This document shows positions 36,204 to 46,356 of a DNA stretch of 64,000 bases, piece by piece. The stretch is from Rhynchopus sp. YZ270_cl-10. Taxonomy: Eukaryota; Euglenozoa; Diplonemea; Diplonemida; Diplonemidae. The translations under genes were made by a program, and so were the position numbers. The notes beneath the pieces are model-generated. The model saw nothing but the letters and a program-made list of their open reading frames with translations, was not told the DNA's origin and made no database searches. Each line of letters starts with the position of its first letter. Positions within the stretch are counted from its first letter, which is position 1. The DNA is taken from assembly GCA_964035575.1 (NCBI GenBank), contig OZ037920.1, forward strand, positions 248,001-312,000, in the 5' to 3' direction.

Positions 36204-39200
36204 TCAATTTCTTTCCAACTCTGCAATTCTGTGCATCGCAGTTTTGAATAGCCTGCACGACTTTTCGATGTCACTCTTCATATTCCCCATCTGTCTACGT
36301 AATGTTGCCTCCGTCGCCTGCGACTCCACAAGACGTCGTTGTGTGTCACGCAGCTCCGCCTCGCACTGCACCAGACGTCTCTCTTGGACATCACATTCCT
36401 GCTCTGTTCTTGCATTCTGCGCACGAAGGGAGGTGATCAACTCAGTCTGATCTTCTCTGCTATCCACATTGCTATGCATCCGCTCCTCCTCCTGCAGTCT
36501 CTTGGTTGCCTCATTGTGCATAGTTTGTAGTGTAGCGAGCTCTGCTAGTAGCGCGTTTTTATCGTGCTTTGCACTCCGAAAAGTAGTAGGAGATACAGCA
36601 GACTCAGCAGTAGATGTAACACGGCGAAGTTCTCTGCGAAGTGCCTCATTTTCTCCTTTCAGAGTAGCCAATTCCGCGTCCGGAGAAGAATTTGGCCGAT
36701 GTTGTTTTAAATCGCTTAGCTCTAAGGAATGCGCTTCATGGGTGCGTTTTAAACGTTCCTCGAGAACCCCGTTTGTTGACGTGATCGTTTGCCTCTCCCG
36801 TCTCTCCGCATCCAACTCCGCAGCCAACCGGTCCACCTCCTCCTCCAGGTATTTCTGTGTAGGTTGTGGCTGTGGTTGATGCTGTCTGGTTTGGAGTGTA
36901 GCGTTCATAGCCTCCATCTGGCGGACCCGCTCTGTGAGGATTTCGTTCTGTGTTGCTGCAGTGGAATATTCGCTTTGTAATGTTCTAAGATCGGTGGAAA
37001 GTTTTCGGTTCTGCTTTTCGACAAATTGATGTTGCGGTGGAGGTGATTGCACTCGCTTTGGAGAATGTGTACGTTTTGGTGAGCCATTGTTATGTTGCTG
37101 CTGTGGTTGCTGTCGTGGAACGGATGATCCCCGATGCTGCGCTCTCAAGGCCTCCATCTCCTTCTTCGCATTCGCCACCTCCTCTCTCTTCCTATTCAAT
37201 AGCGCCTCCTTCGCCTGCCGCGATGCACTAAAATCCTGATGATGATGAGGCCCCACCGCAGCACCCCCTTGCCTTGCCACTGCAGGCATTGCAGAATGAG
37301 CGCCACCACTCTTCCCTGCACGCATCGGAGGAGGAGGAGGTGGTGCCCCTTCTTCTCTTTCCCACCGTAATGCAAGACTTCCGGTGGTAATACCGTATTT
37401 TTGGATGGGGATGGATAATGGGGTGTTGTGGCCTTGAGAGAAAAGTTCTATAACAGCGTCGCCCAGAAGTTCTTCGGTAGGTCCGTTGGTGCTTTGGGAT
37501 TGAAATTGGGCAAAGGGATCGTCTTCGTATGCAGCAAAGTCATCCCTCTTCTGAAACTGCTTCAAATAAACGGAAAGCTGCAGCTCTCGCGGGTTTTGAT
37601 TAGATTTTAGCTTTACTTTAGTATTTAGAGGGACTTCGTGGGTAACCTTCCCTGCAGGCAGAAATTTTGCGCGGACAATAAAATCGCCTTCTCTACGCAC
37701 TACATTTGCCCCATCAGACGCCACTTCTATACCTTTTACCTTTAAGAAAAAGCAAGAAATTCCGCTTTTTTCTCGCTTCACTGCAGCGCCACCGCTTCTT
37801 GAAATGATTGGAGCGTTGTTTCGAGAACTCCGTGTTGTTTTTTCCTCAACGGTGAGTGCTGTGAAGACGGCATGGTTTTCGAAATCACGTCCGCTGGGAA
37901 GGTCGTTGTAGGTGCCATCGCGGACGTCTACTGTGTAACGTACAAAGAGGGTGCCGCATTGAGGCTGTGAAGTGAGTTTGTCGAAGTACGGTCCTGCATC
38001 TTGTTGTAAAGGAAGCCAGCCTTCTCGGTGGGTGGTTTTGAACACTCCTTCTCCGATGTTAGGCTCGATAAGAAATGAGATTTGTCCACCAACTGCACGA
38101 GATCTATCTATTGTTCCATCCGTTTCGGATACCCGAATGTTCACCAAATCTCGGAGACGTGCCAAATCAAACCCAACACTTCCTCCAATTTTGCATTCCT
38201 TTGTTTCAGGAGTCCGCGTTCCTACCTTGATTTTCGCAGTAAATCCGGTGTTGGTCGTCTTCTTTTCTGAAGTAAACTGCGCCAAAGAGATAAGCAAAGA
38301 CCCCTTCACCTTTTTCGGCTGTTGTGTTGATTGACGTCGTACCGAAGGTTTCTTCTTTCCCATCGGGGTTGGAATGGACACCGCGATTTCGCAGTCCCCT
38401 GCTTCGACCTTATCGCCATTCAATAGGTCAACTGAAATCCGCAGATCTCCCTTCTTTGCTAGCCCAACCTGAGTGTCAGAGAGAGAGAGGAAGACAGTGC
38501 CAATCGGGGCGCCCCCTTCAATATCCTCGAGTATGGTTATCCCAAAGGTGTCGGTAACGCTGTTGAGCTCGAGGGAGGGTGGTTTTGGGAGCGTCCAGAC
38601 CCACACCCCAGCCTCGTTGGGGAGGGTCGATCCTAACATTTGGGTTTGACTATCACAGATTAACCCACAGGTGACTGCCTGGGGTCGATCCCCGGAAGCA
38701 TCTTTCAGCTTGCGAACGCGAATCCCTTTTACAACAATTGTCGTCTTTTTTTGTGGAGTCTTTCGGGGTGAGAATTTTTCGTATGGTGATGATGTGGTTG
38801 ATGTAGCTGGGGCTCCACGCGATTCTGGCCTCTTCGCCTTTTTGCTTTCCTTCGACGGCAAATTCCATCGACAAAACAACTCAAATTCTGGCCATTCTGA
38901 CCCTCCTTTTGACGCAGAAAGCCATCCTTCTGACAGCCCATAAGACGGTCCTGGTATTGTGACCAGAAGCAACCCATCTTTATAGACTTCAAAGCTAAAC
39001 GCATCGGGCACTTCAACAAAGGTTTCATTCCAGTAAGGGAAGCTGGAGACCCCTTTTACACTCCCACGCTGCTGTTTTTGTTGGATGTGGAGAGGTAAGG
39101 TGGTTCCAGTAGGAACCGCAAGGGAAACAGTGTATACTCCATGCCGATCACCAGGGCGTTCTGGCGGTATGCGACCTGACACAACCGTAACAGAGTTTGG

Positions 39201-39935
39201 ACTGCGCAGCGCTTCATAAGACTTCTTCATTGCAACGACGGTCTTCACCTTAACAGACACCTCTGCGCCCTTTGTAACACCTCCTTCCCATTTTCCGTTG
39301 CAAAGAGAAAAGAAACGGGCCCCTTTAACTGACACCTCACTCACATTGATGAGCAAAGGAATATGCTGTGAGACGCAAGCAAAGTCGATTACTGCATAGT
39401 CATCGGAGGAGACAACAGGAAAGCTGAACACCGCTGCGTCCTCAGATTCCCCAGGGAAAACCTCCTCGGTGATGCGTCGTCGTCCTGCTGGGGTGAGATG
39501 GATGTCAGATGACTCCGAAGTAGGCGCAGAAAGCAATGAAATACTGACATTCGCTTCCCCTTCGAATTGCATAGGTTTGGCCTGCCCTGCTGCCAGCTCT
39601 GCTTCACTCAACTCAATTTCATTCCTCCCCCCAGCAATATCCGTATACTCCCACCGCAGCCCGATATTCACCCTTTTAATACTCTCTCTACACTCCCCCG
39701 ATGCGCCCTTCTGTGCCGTCTCCAACACCGTACGGAACCCCAGCTGTTCTGCACACCCCTTTGTCCAGAGACACACCACAAACGGACCGACCTCACGCAC
39801 ATCAAACCGGCTTGGTGTGACCCCAGGCGCGGCAAGGACCGGGAGGTTGCTGTTCCCCTCCCCTCGAGGCACGCATAAGGACACGCAATGCTCCTCTGCG
39901 TCGTGAGGGAGGGTTACCCAGATAAGAAGCCCCAT
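36204..39935 (-). CDS. large protein with serial C2-like units and a C-terminal coiled coil
   Basis: A single frame of 1243 residues. Residues 1-860 look like a string of C2-like beta units, each ending in a strand of the form G-x-L-x-x-R-W or similar: NIGLRWEY (about 90), FELFCRWNL (about 352), GTLFVRYTV (about 661), GSLALRWERE (about 852), with a weaker one near 520. PYWNETFVEV (about 300) is a typical C2 strand motif. A Pro-rich and basic linker (about 864-970) leads to a coiled coil (about 975-1243). No calcium-binding aspartate set is obvious, so the units are probably protein- or tubulin-binding rather than calcium-lipid binding. Coiled-coil plus C2 proteins are common at basal bodies and flagellar bases; that role is inference. 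The nearest AG acceptor (CTAG at 39981) leaves a 45-base C-rich leader. Confidence 0.8.
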   Translation of the reverse strand: MGLLIWVTLPHDAEEHCVSLCVPRGEGNSNLPVLAAPGVTPSRFDVREVGPFVVCLWTKGCAEQLGFRTVLETAQKGASGECRESIKRVNIGLRWEYTDIAGGRNEIELSEAELAAGQAKPMQFEGEANVSISLLSAPTSESSDIHLTPAGRRRITEEVFPGESEDAAVFSFPVVSSDDYAVIDFACVSQHIPLLINVSEVSVKGARFFSLCNGKWEGGVTKGAEVSVKVKTVVAMKKSYEALRSPNSVTVVSGRIPPERPGDRHGVYTVSLAVPTGTTLPLHIQQKQQRGSVKGVSSFPYWNETFVEVPDAFSFEVYKDGLLLVTIPGPSYGLSEGWLSASKGGSEWPEFELFCRWNLPSKESKKAKRPESRGAPATSTTSSPYEKFSPRKTPQKKTTIVVKGIRVRKLKDASGDRPQAVTCGLICDSQTQMLGSTLPNEAGVWVWTLPKPPSLELNSVTDTFGITILEDIEGGAPIGTVFLSLSDTQVGLAKKGDLRISVDLLNGDKVEAGDCEIAVSIPTPMGKKKPSVRRQSTQQPKKVKGSLLISLAQFTSEKKTTNTGFTAKIKVGTRTPETKECKIGGSVGFDLARLRDLVNIRVSETDGTIDRSRAVGGQISFLIEPNIGEGVFKTTHREGWLPLQQDAGPYFDKLTSQPQCGTLFVRYTVDVRDGTYNDLPSGRDFENHAVFTALTVEEKTTRSSRNNAPIISRSGGAAVKREKSGISCFFLKVKGIEVASDGANVVRREGDFIVRAKFLPAGKVTHEVPLNTKVKLKSNQNPRELQLSVYLKQFQKRDDFAAYEDDPFAQFQSQSTNGPTEELLGDAVIELFSQGHNTPLSIPIQKYGITTGSLALRWEREEGAPPPPPPMRAGKSGGAHSAMPAVARQGGAAVGPHHHQDFSASRQAKEALLNRKREEVANAKKEMEALRAQHRGSSVPRQQPQQQHNNGSPKRTHSPKRVQSPPPQHQFVEKQNRKLSTDLRTLQSEYSTAATQNEILTERVRQMEAMNATLQTRQHQPQPQPTQKYLEEEVDRLAAELDAERRERQTITSTNGVLEERLKRTHEAHSLELSDLKQHRPNSSPDAELATLKGENEALRRELRRVTSTAESAVSPTTFRSAKHDKNALLAELATLQTMHNEATKRLQEEERMHSNVDSREDQTELITSLRAQNARTEQECDVQERRLVQCEAELRDTQRRLVESQATEATLRRQMGNMKSDIEKSCRLFKTAMHRIAELERN

Positions 39936-40486
39936 GGGGGAGGGGGGGTGTTGGGGGGGGAGGGGGAGGAGGGGGGACTCCTAGTTGGGGTTGGTATATT
40001 GAATGGATTGTGTATGGGGGGGGGGGGAGATGGAGGGGGGTATTGAAAACTCTTCTCACCCCAACCCATATCCTCAAGATAACTCTATTGATTCAGTTCA
40101 CTATCTAAAAAATGACTCAAAAAAAGGCCTTCTGATCTTTGGGCCATTTTTTGATTTCGCCTGCTACTGCAAGCGTCACACATTGCGTCTTCATCAGAAG
40201 ACAAACTGTAGTTGATGCAGGCACCTCCGATTGACCTACTGTACGATGCCAACCATCCGGATGAAAACACAACCCTGCGGCCTACAACACAGTAGATGCA
40301 AAGGAAACCTAATGACTTTCCCGTATCGTAAGAGAGAGCAAATACGAGAAATACACATCCAATTTCGCGCCCATCACGATAGGAAGAAACTCTGGCCTCT
40401 CTCACAGTGTGAGGGATGAGACCCCTGGACTGAATTGCAGAATGATGATTTTTGTTTTCCCCCCTCCCCCCATTCTGCCACAACAA
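39936..40486. other. intergenic spacer with an R3 copy
   Basis: C/G-rich leader region of the C2-like gene, then the R3 repeat at about 40208-40315, then the 3' end of the J-protein gene. No other feature. Confidence 0.5.
40208..40315 (+). repeat. R3 dispersed repeat (long copy)
   Basis: GTAGTTGATGCAGGCACCTC, CGATTGACCTACTGTACGAT, GCCAACCATCCGGATGAAAA, then CCTGCGGCCTACAACA and AGTAGATGCAAAGGAAACC. Confidence 0.7.
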
Positions 40487-41554
40487 TCATTTCCCCCCTT
40501 TCACCTCCTTCTCGTTCTCCCCTTCCTCCTCCTCCTCCTCCTCCTCGCCTTCATTGATATACTTCTCAAACTGCATCAAATCGATATCACCCCTCCCCGC
40601 TATCACATCAATCAGCAGCGCCAACCTCGCCACATTCTTTGGCTCTGCCCTGGCTGCCTCCCGCATTTCCTTATGATACCATGCCAACCTTTTGGGACAC
40701 AACCGTACCGACGTTTTATCCTCCCCCAACGCAATCTGTTGCCGTTGCAACGAAGCTACACCCTTTTGTATCACTCCCATCCCTGCCCTTTCCCGGTTAT
40801 ACCATAGCCACACCGGAGGGGTGACGCACAGTGCCTTTACCAACACCTCCCCTTCCTGAAGTAACCTGTCTCTCTCTGCAATCCCTTGAGATGCTACACG
40901 ACTTGCTGCTCCATTTGAACCCTTCATCCTTCTTTCATAATTTAGTTTATCGATTGCTGCCCGTCTTTTTTGATGCTGTTCGCTTGCAACCTCTGCATTC
41001 GCATATCGATTTGGCTGAGAATTTGAAGAAGAAGATGAAGATGAAGAGGCAGACCTCCTCCGTTTTCCCGGCGCTTCCTTAACCCTTTTTTTCTCCTTAT
41101 TTTTGCCATATTTGACACCAAAAAAGGCTTCAAGACGTTCTATTAACGATAGGATAAACGAATGGAAGGTAGGCTGATCGGGGGTTGGGTCGACCTCGCG
41201 GGGAGCAGACTTCGAGGAAGGGGACGAAGATGGGGAAGATGCTGTTGTCGTCGTCGTCTCAGGAAGGCTACCGGTTGCATTCATTTCCCTCTTTAAGCTG
41301 ATGTACGCTACATTGATATCCCTCATACGAAGCACATTTCCTCCAGGGGTATCCGGATGCCACATCTTCGCAAGGCTTCGGTACTTCGCAGTCACCTCGG
41401 CTTTGGTATACGCCTTCTTTGGGTCAAGACCGAGCACACCCCGCGCAGTATTCCCTTCACTAAAGCAACGCTTCTGGGAAACGAAGCTACATTGCGAAGG
41501 AACACAACACACTTTAACACGATGCATCATAGCCGTATGCACTACACGGTGCAT
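40487..41554 (-). CDS. mitochondrial J-domain (DnaJ-like) protein
   Basis: 355 residues from MHRVVHTAMM. The first 35 residues are Arg/His/Ser-rich with no acidic residue until ..CFSEGN, a good mitochondrial presequence. The J domain follows (about 37-100): LGLDPKKAYTKAEVTAKYRS, then HPD at 66-68 and helix IV with YISLKREMN. J domains stimulate the ATPase of Hsp70. There is no Cys-rich zinc domain or DnaJ C-domain, so it is a class III J-protein. A Ser-rich middle (about 175-195) and an acidic poly-Glu C-terminus follow. The start is set by an acceptor-like TTTTTTAATTCAG ending at 41563, 8 bases before the ATG; the longer upstream frame is A/T-rich. The client protein is unknown. Confidence 0.85.
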   Translation of the reverse strand: MHRVVHTAMMHRVKVCCVPSQCSFVSQKRCFSEGNTARGVLGLDPKKAYTKAEVTAKYRSLAKMWHPDTPGGNVLRMRDINVAYISLKREMNATGSLPETTTTTASSPSSSPSSKSAPREVDPTPDQPTFHSFILSLIERLEAFFGVKYGKNKEKKRVKEAPGKRRRSASSSSSSSSNSQPNRYANAEVASEQHQKRRAAIDKLNYERRMKGSNGAASRVASQGIAERDRLLQEGEVLVKALCVTPPVWLWYNRERAGMGVIQKGVASLQRQQIALGEDKTSVRLCPKRLAWYHKEMREAARAEPKNVARLALLIDVIAGRGDIDLMQFEKYINEGEEEEEEEEGENEKEVKGGK

Positions 41555-41562
41555 CTTGAACA

Positions 41563-41577
41563 CTGAATTAAAAAATG
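41563..41577 (-). promoter_or_regulatory. putative trans-splice acceptor of the J-protein gene
   Basis: CATTTTTTAATTCAG on the minus strand ends 8 bases before the start codon chosen. Confidence 0.45.
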
Positions 41578-44500
41578 GAATAATACCATAAAGACGATAC
41601 GGAATCTGTACAAAAAAAAAATGATGAAATGATGGGAGGTGAAAGTATCTCTCTGAAGAGAGGTTTTCTGGAATGATCATGTTGGTCTGGTTTCAGACTC
41701 CTCTAACGAACGCACCCTCCACAAGTGGGGAAGCCAATCCCAGCATCACAAAATAGCTCAGCGAAAGCGTTAAACCCTCTCACACCATTGTCGCGAGTAT
41801 CCCATTACAGAGAAATGTTTCTTAAGGGTTCTATGGGTAAAACCTAGGGCTTAGCTTTGCATGTAGGGGTAGCCATGTGTACCTCCCTGAGGGGAAAAAA
41901 CAGAATAGTCCCGCATACCCCCTCCAGTCAGGAGGAAATATAGATTGGACGATTCATCCCTCCGGTGTGGCAAGACAGAGGTTTAGGCCCGCTTGGTTCT
42001 TGAACCCCCTAAAAGAAATTCAAAAAAAAAAAAGAATCAGCACGTCTCAATGCAAAAAACCACTGCTGCTATGGCCTCATCCTCCTGCTCTTCCCTTCTC
42101 TGTACTACCCAACCCCCCCTACCCCTTCTTTGCATCCTTGCAGTATAGAGCTGACACCCTCAATCATATCCTCTGTCTCCGTCTCTCACATCCCGTACAT
42201 ACTCTGCCTTTTTCATTCCCACCGCGTCAATACCTTTGCGCATAAAAAGTGCGGTTCGAAACTTAGCACAAAGACCCCCCGCCAGATCTACGGATTGCCC
42301 ACAGAAATATGACTTAAGAAAAATCACCCTCCATAACAATGTACCCCTCCCCCAACCATGTGGTGCTACATCCATTTTTCGTATCTGATATGCGCTCCCT
42401 CCCGTTTCCTCTCATCAATCAAATCAACAGAACGATGAAAAGGCTACGATACACCTAAGTCTAAAGTAGGGCTACACATACAATGTAATGATCTGCTCTC
42501 TCTCTCTCTCTCTCTCTCTCCAAAGGGGTTTTTGTTAGCCTGCCTACCCACCCCATTTCGCCTCTCCGCAGGTGAACCCGAAGCTCCTACCCTCACCTCA
42601 CTGTTCCTCCCACTCTCGCCTCACCTCACTCGGTTGTAATGCGTTTTGGTGTGTTGTTTGCACAAAAAAGGGGTGAACCTATGATGCAGGACACAAAAAC
42701 ATCGAACCAAACACGCCTTTCCCAGAAGAAGCCACCCCCATCCCCCTCCTGCACACACAGCTGAGAAAACCTACAGCACCTCAGCATCCGATCTTGTATG
42801 CCTTTCTTCATGACGCCTTACCAATCCCCCCCCTTTCCCATGTTTGAAGAGAACCCTCCCCCCTGTTCGCCCATCCCCGTATCTCCCGTTGCATCCCATC
42901 AAGCGAGAGCAGCCTCCTCATCTGGTCCTTCTCCCCAACCCCCATGGGTACACCAACCCTCGACTTACCCAGCCCCCACCCCTCCGGGTTCTCCAGAAGA
43001 TACAGCAGGGATGAGAGGTGGCAAAGAGCAAGGGGACTAGCAAAATCATCAGGTCAGCAATTGTCGCAGCAGATGACACAAACTTTTTGTGCGCATCCGT
43101 TTTCCTCAGGGTCCCCCCCCCCCCCCCCCCCCCTTCTCTGGAACCAAATTCTACACAATATCAGGTCAATCGTGCAATGATCACCAATAATTAGCAAGGG
43201 AGATGGTGGAGAAAAGGTAGGTGATTTGTGCCATTTTTTTTTCTTCAAAAACTGTGCTCAAAATGTGAGAACCACATAAACTAAAAAAGTGAACCATAAA
43301 CAAAACGTAAAGTGCTATTCGTGTGGGGTGATACAACCCCGTCAAAGCCGATGCAAAGACGAGGAAAAAAAGGAGAAAAATAGGGGAAAAAAGAGGCCAG
43401 AGGAACACAAAAAAAGTGAGCCTGATTGTGAAAGCGGTTGAACGCATGTTTGACAACAACAAAAACCCCCAAACCACGGGTAAGTGCTTTGGATTTTTTT
43501 GGTCTTTTTTTTGAAAAAAAAAACAAAAATTTACCATTCTTTTTTAGGGAACGGAGTAGTGTGTACGGGTCCTGGAAGCTCCAAGAAAATGGAGTCGGCA
43601 AACTAAAGAGGAAGTTGCCTTCCTAAATGTACACACACAACTGGCAAAAAAAAGGGGGGAAGGTGTCGTCAGTCACCTATATCATTGAAATACCATTGCT
43701 TACCAAATGGCACATTCCAATACTGTTGTCTCCCCCCCCCCCCCCCCCACTCCCACACAACCCACATAAGAAAAAAAATACGGTTTTCTGTACACATTAA
43801 CACAACTGTCACCAGAAGGCTTCTTTACTGTCCGTCATGAGCAGGCTGTTTCCATTCTAATGCAATACTTGTAATCAATTTCTATTTTTTTTTTTTTAAA
43901 TTTTACTGTTTGGAAAGAGTGATAAAGAGGTTGTTACACAAAAAACAAAACGAAAAGGTTTTAAAATGACTGTGCCTCTGGCCACACACATTTCTCAGAA
44001 TACAAACTTCATTTTGAAAAAAGGGGGGGAAAAAAAATCTATTGTGACGTTGTCCCCCCGGGTGTGTTAATGCTTTTTTGCACCATGAGGTAGGGCTCTC
44101 GCAGATTGGCTAGGTTCTTACTTTGAACGTCTAACACGAAAACAGTTTTGATATGTGGACACTTCTTTTTTTGAAAATTTGGTTGTATTAGTATAGATAC
44201 ACAATCGACTAAGAACCCACCGTTTGGTAGGAAAACTACAAAATTAAAAAGTAAAAATAATAATCGCAAAAAACACCACTCATCAAAATTTTTTTGAACA
44301 CTGAACCAGGGTTTTTTCTAGGATTTTTTTTTCCAGATCTGGGGGGGGACGCAAAAAAACCACCCAAAAAAATTTTTTTTTCGCAGGTGCACGCAGGGTT
44401 TCCGCTTATCTTCATGGAAAAATTTTCCAAAACCGTGAAGATATGTCCAAAAAGGGGCTATAATTTTCGCGCTCCGCGCAAAAAAGCCCGTTCATTTCAC

Positions 44501-46356
44501 GTAAATCCGTGATAACGTGGGATGGTAACGAACATCAAGAACCAAACCAACCCTTTTTCTCATGTTCCACGGAACCTTCCCTCAGTACAAGAAGAAACGG
44601 CGGTCATGATATCAGAACTTTCTGGCGAAGCCACGGTACGCAACATTTCAAAAAATTGTGACCTAAAATTGAACATTTCTACAGCCAAACTATGGTAGAG
44701 GGCTGTGGTATTCCGCTCATAAGTTTTGAGCTGCGCCGCAGGCGCACGGTACGCTACTTTTTTATTTTTGCCGATCCCTTATTCTCACTCTTTTGTTCGG
44801 TCCGTCAAATGGTGCAAAGATTGAGTGAATTGGGGGCACGGTCTGAAACTTCACCTCGCTATATCCTCTTCACAATGATGCCAGGAAGGGGATAAGACGC
44901 GCTTCGCGTCTTATCCCCTTCCTGCCTCCCTGCCTCCCCTTTTTTTTCTGGTGCGGGTTACGTACGTTGTGTCCCAAATGGGGGTCTGTGCGGGTGACCC
45001 CCAACCACCCCCCACATCCTTTTTTCCCAAGTCAAAATGCGTCCCCCCCCGGGGGGGGACGCGTTTCCCCCCAAAATCTGGGGGGGGACGCCGTCCCCCC
45101 CCGCTCCCCCTAGAAAAAACCCTGACTGAACGGTTCAAATGAAATTAACAAAACCAAAAACCAAAAAAAATAATGGAGCATTCGGGGATGAGGGGAAAAT
45201 TCTAATTCCAACAAAAAGAAAAGTTAAAAAGGATGAATACGCCTTGCGTGCATACACATCTGAAAAAAAAAACCGGGCCTTTTTTCTCTTGAATAATTGA
45301 TAACATCGCTTTTGACACCTCGCTTTTTTCTCGTGTACACCTTATCTCTCGTTTTCGTGGATACCGCTACTACTGTCCTACTCCCGCCTCCTCTCGTCAG
45401 GCAACGAACGGGGATCATTGGATGCCCAGGCTAGGTAGGCCCGGGTAAGATAGGTTTTGGGTCAGGTTTTATCCCTGCGTTGAGAAAATCCGAGAGGTCA
45501 GAGAGTTAGCAAAAGGCCTGATGAATCCTATGCGTCCACAGTTGAGACGAAAGGGGGAAAAAAAAAAAAGAAAAATGTTTAAAAGTACTAAACTGCGAAC
45601 CCACAACAGCGCTTTGTATGGCAAGGATAGGAAAAAGAAAGGACACAGAGAGGATATGGGGTTGGGGGATCAGTGTGGAGCCCACACCATCATCGCCTCT
45701 GTGTTGCTACGTTGGGTTTGCATGCGCCACGTGTGGATCTATCTGCTAAACAAGGCGCATTGCCACAGTGGGCTATGACAAAAAGTACATTTGGTGGAGG
45801 AAGTGGGAAAGAGAAAGAACGAACGAGAGAAGAAATATCAAAACAAAAATAACTGAAGTCAAGGACCGCGCAGTTAACCCCTTTTGGGGTTCAGACACGT
45901 GCCACTGCTAGCAAGCTGCAAAGGGAGGGGCTGGACGCAAAATAAACACTAACCACACACCTCCAAAAAACAAAACACAAAAAAACAAAAAAAACTAGAC
46001 AACATCATACGCCGACTGATCTTGATAATAAAAATAACAGTGTTTTCCGTTGAACGTAACCAAATAGTGGTGCAAGGTGAAATCATTCAAAGGGAAATAC
46101 TGTTATACAAGATCTGTTCTTTTTTGTCTAGATTCTTAATACACTGCGTAGAAAAAAAACTTGAAAAACGATGAAATATTGCATCGTGCACACATATCGA
46201 AAAGAACTGCACAAGAAGGAAGAACTGCCATCATACAAAAAAGAAGAATAGACAAACTTGAAACGATACACACATATCGCACACATCTTTCCTTACATCT
46301 CAAAAAACCCCTCTCTCTCTCTCTCTCTCTTCAAAACTCACTTCGAACACCCACCT
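41578..46356. other. 4.8-kb spacer; homopolymers, one TIR element, no gene seen
   Basis: Notable parts are a (TC)n microsatellite at 42497-42521, poly-C tracts at about 43109-43132 and 43731-43749, an R2 copy at 44172-44212 and the TIR element at 44295-45142. An R5-type hairpin lies near 45231 and another (TC)n at about 46310-46330. The open frames here are Pro- or Lys-rich products of simple sequence. Confidence 0.5.
44295..45142. mobile_element. 848-bp TIR element with an internal perfect hairpin
   Basis: The left end TTGAACACTGAACCAGGGTT..TTTTCTAGG is inverted at the right as CCTAGAAAAAACCCTGACTG..AACGGTTCAA. CTGGGGGGGGACGC-type modules occur just inside both ends. Near the right third is a perfect 18-base stem with a three-base loop (44887-44925: GGAAGGGGATAAGACGCG, CTT, complement). 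There is no credible open frame. It is probably a non-autonomous DNA transposon of unknown superfamily. Confidence 0.65.

Noticed and set aside
42798-43040. 80-codon Pro/Ser-rich + strand frame
   Set aside because: Low-complexity C-rich DNA, no intron or acceptor context, opposite strand to all supported genes.
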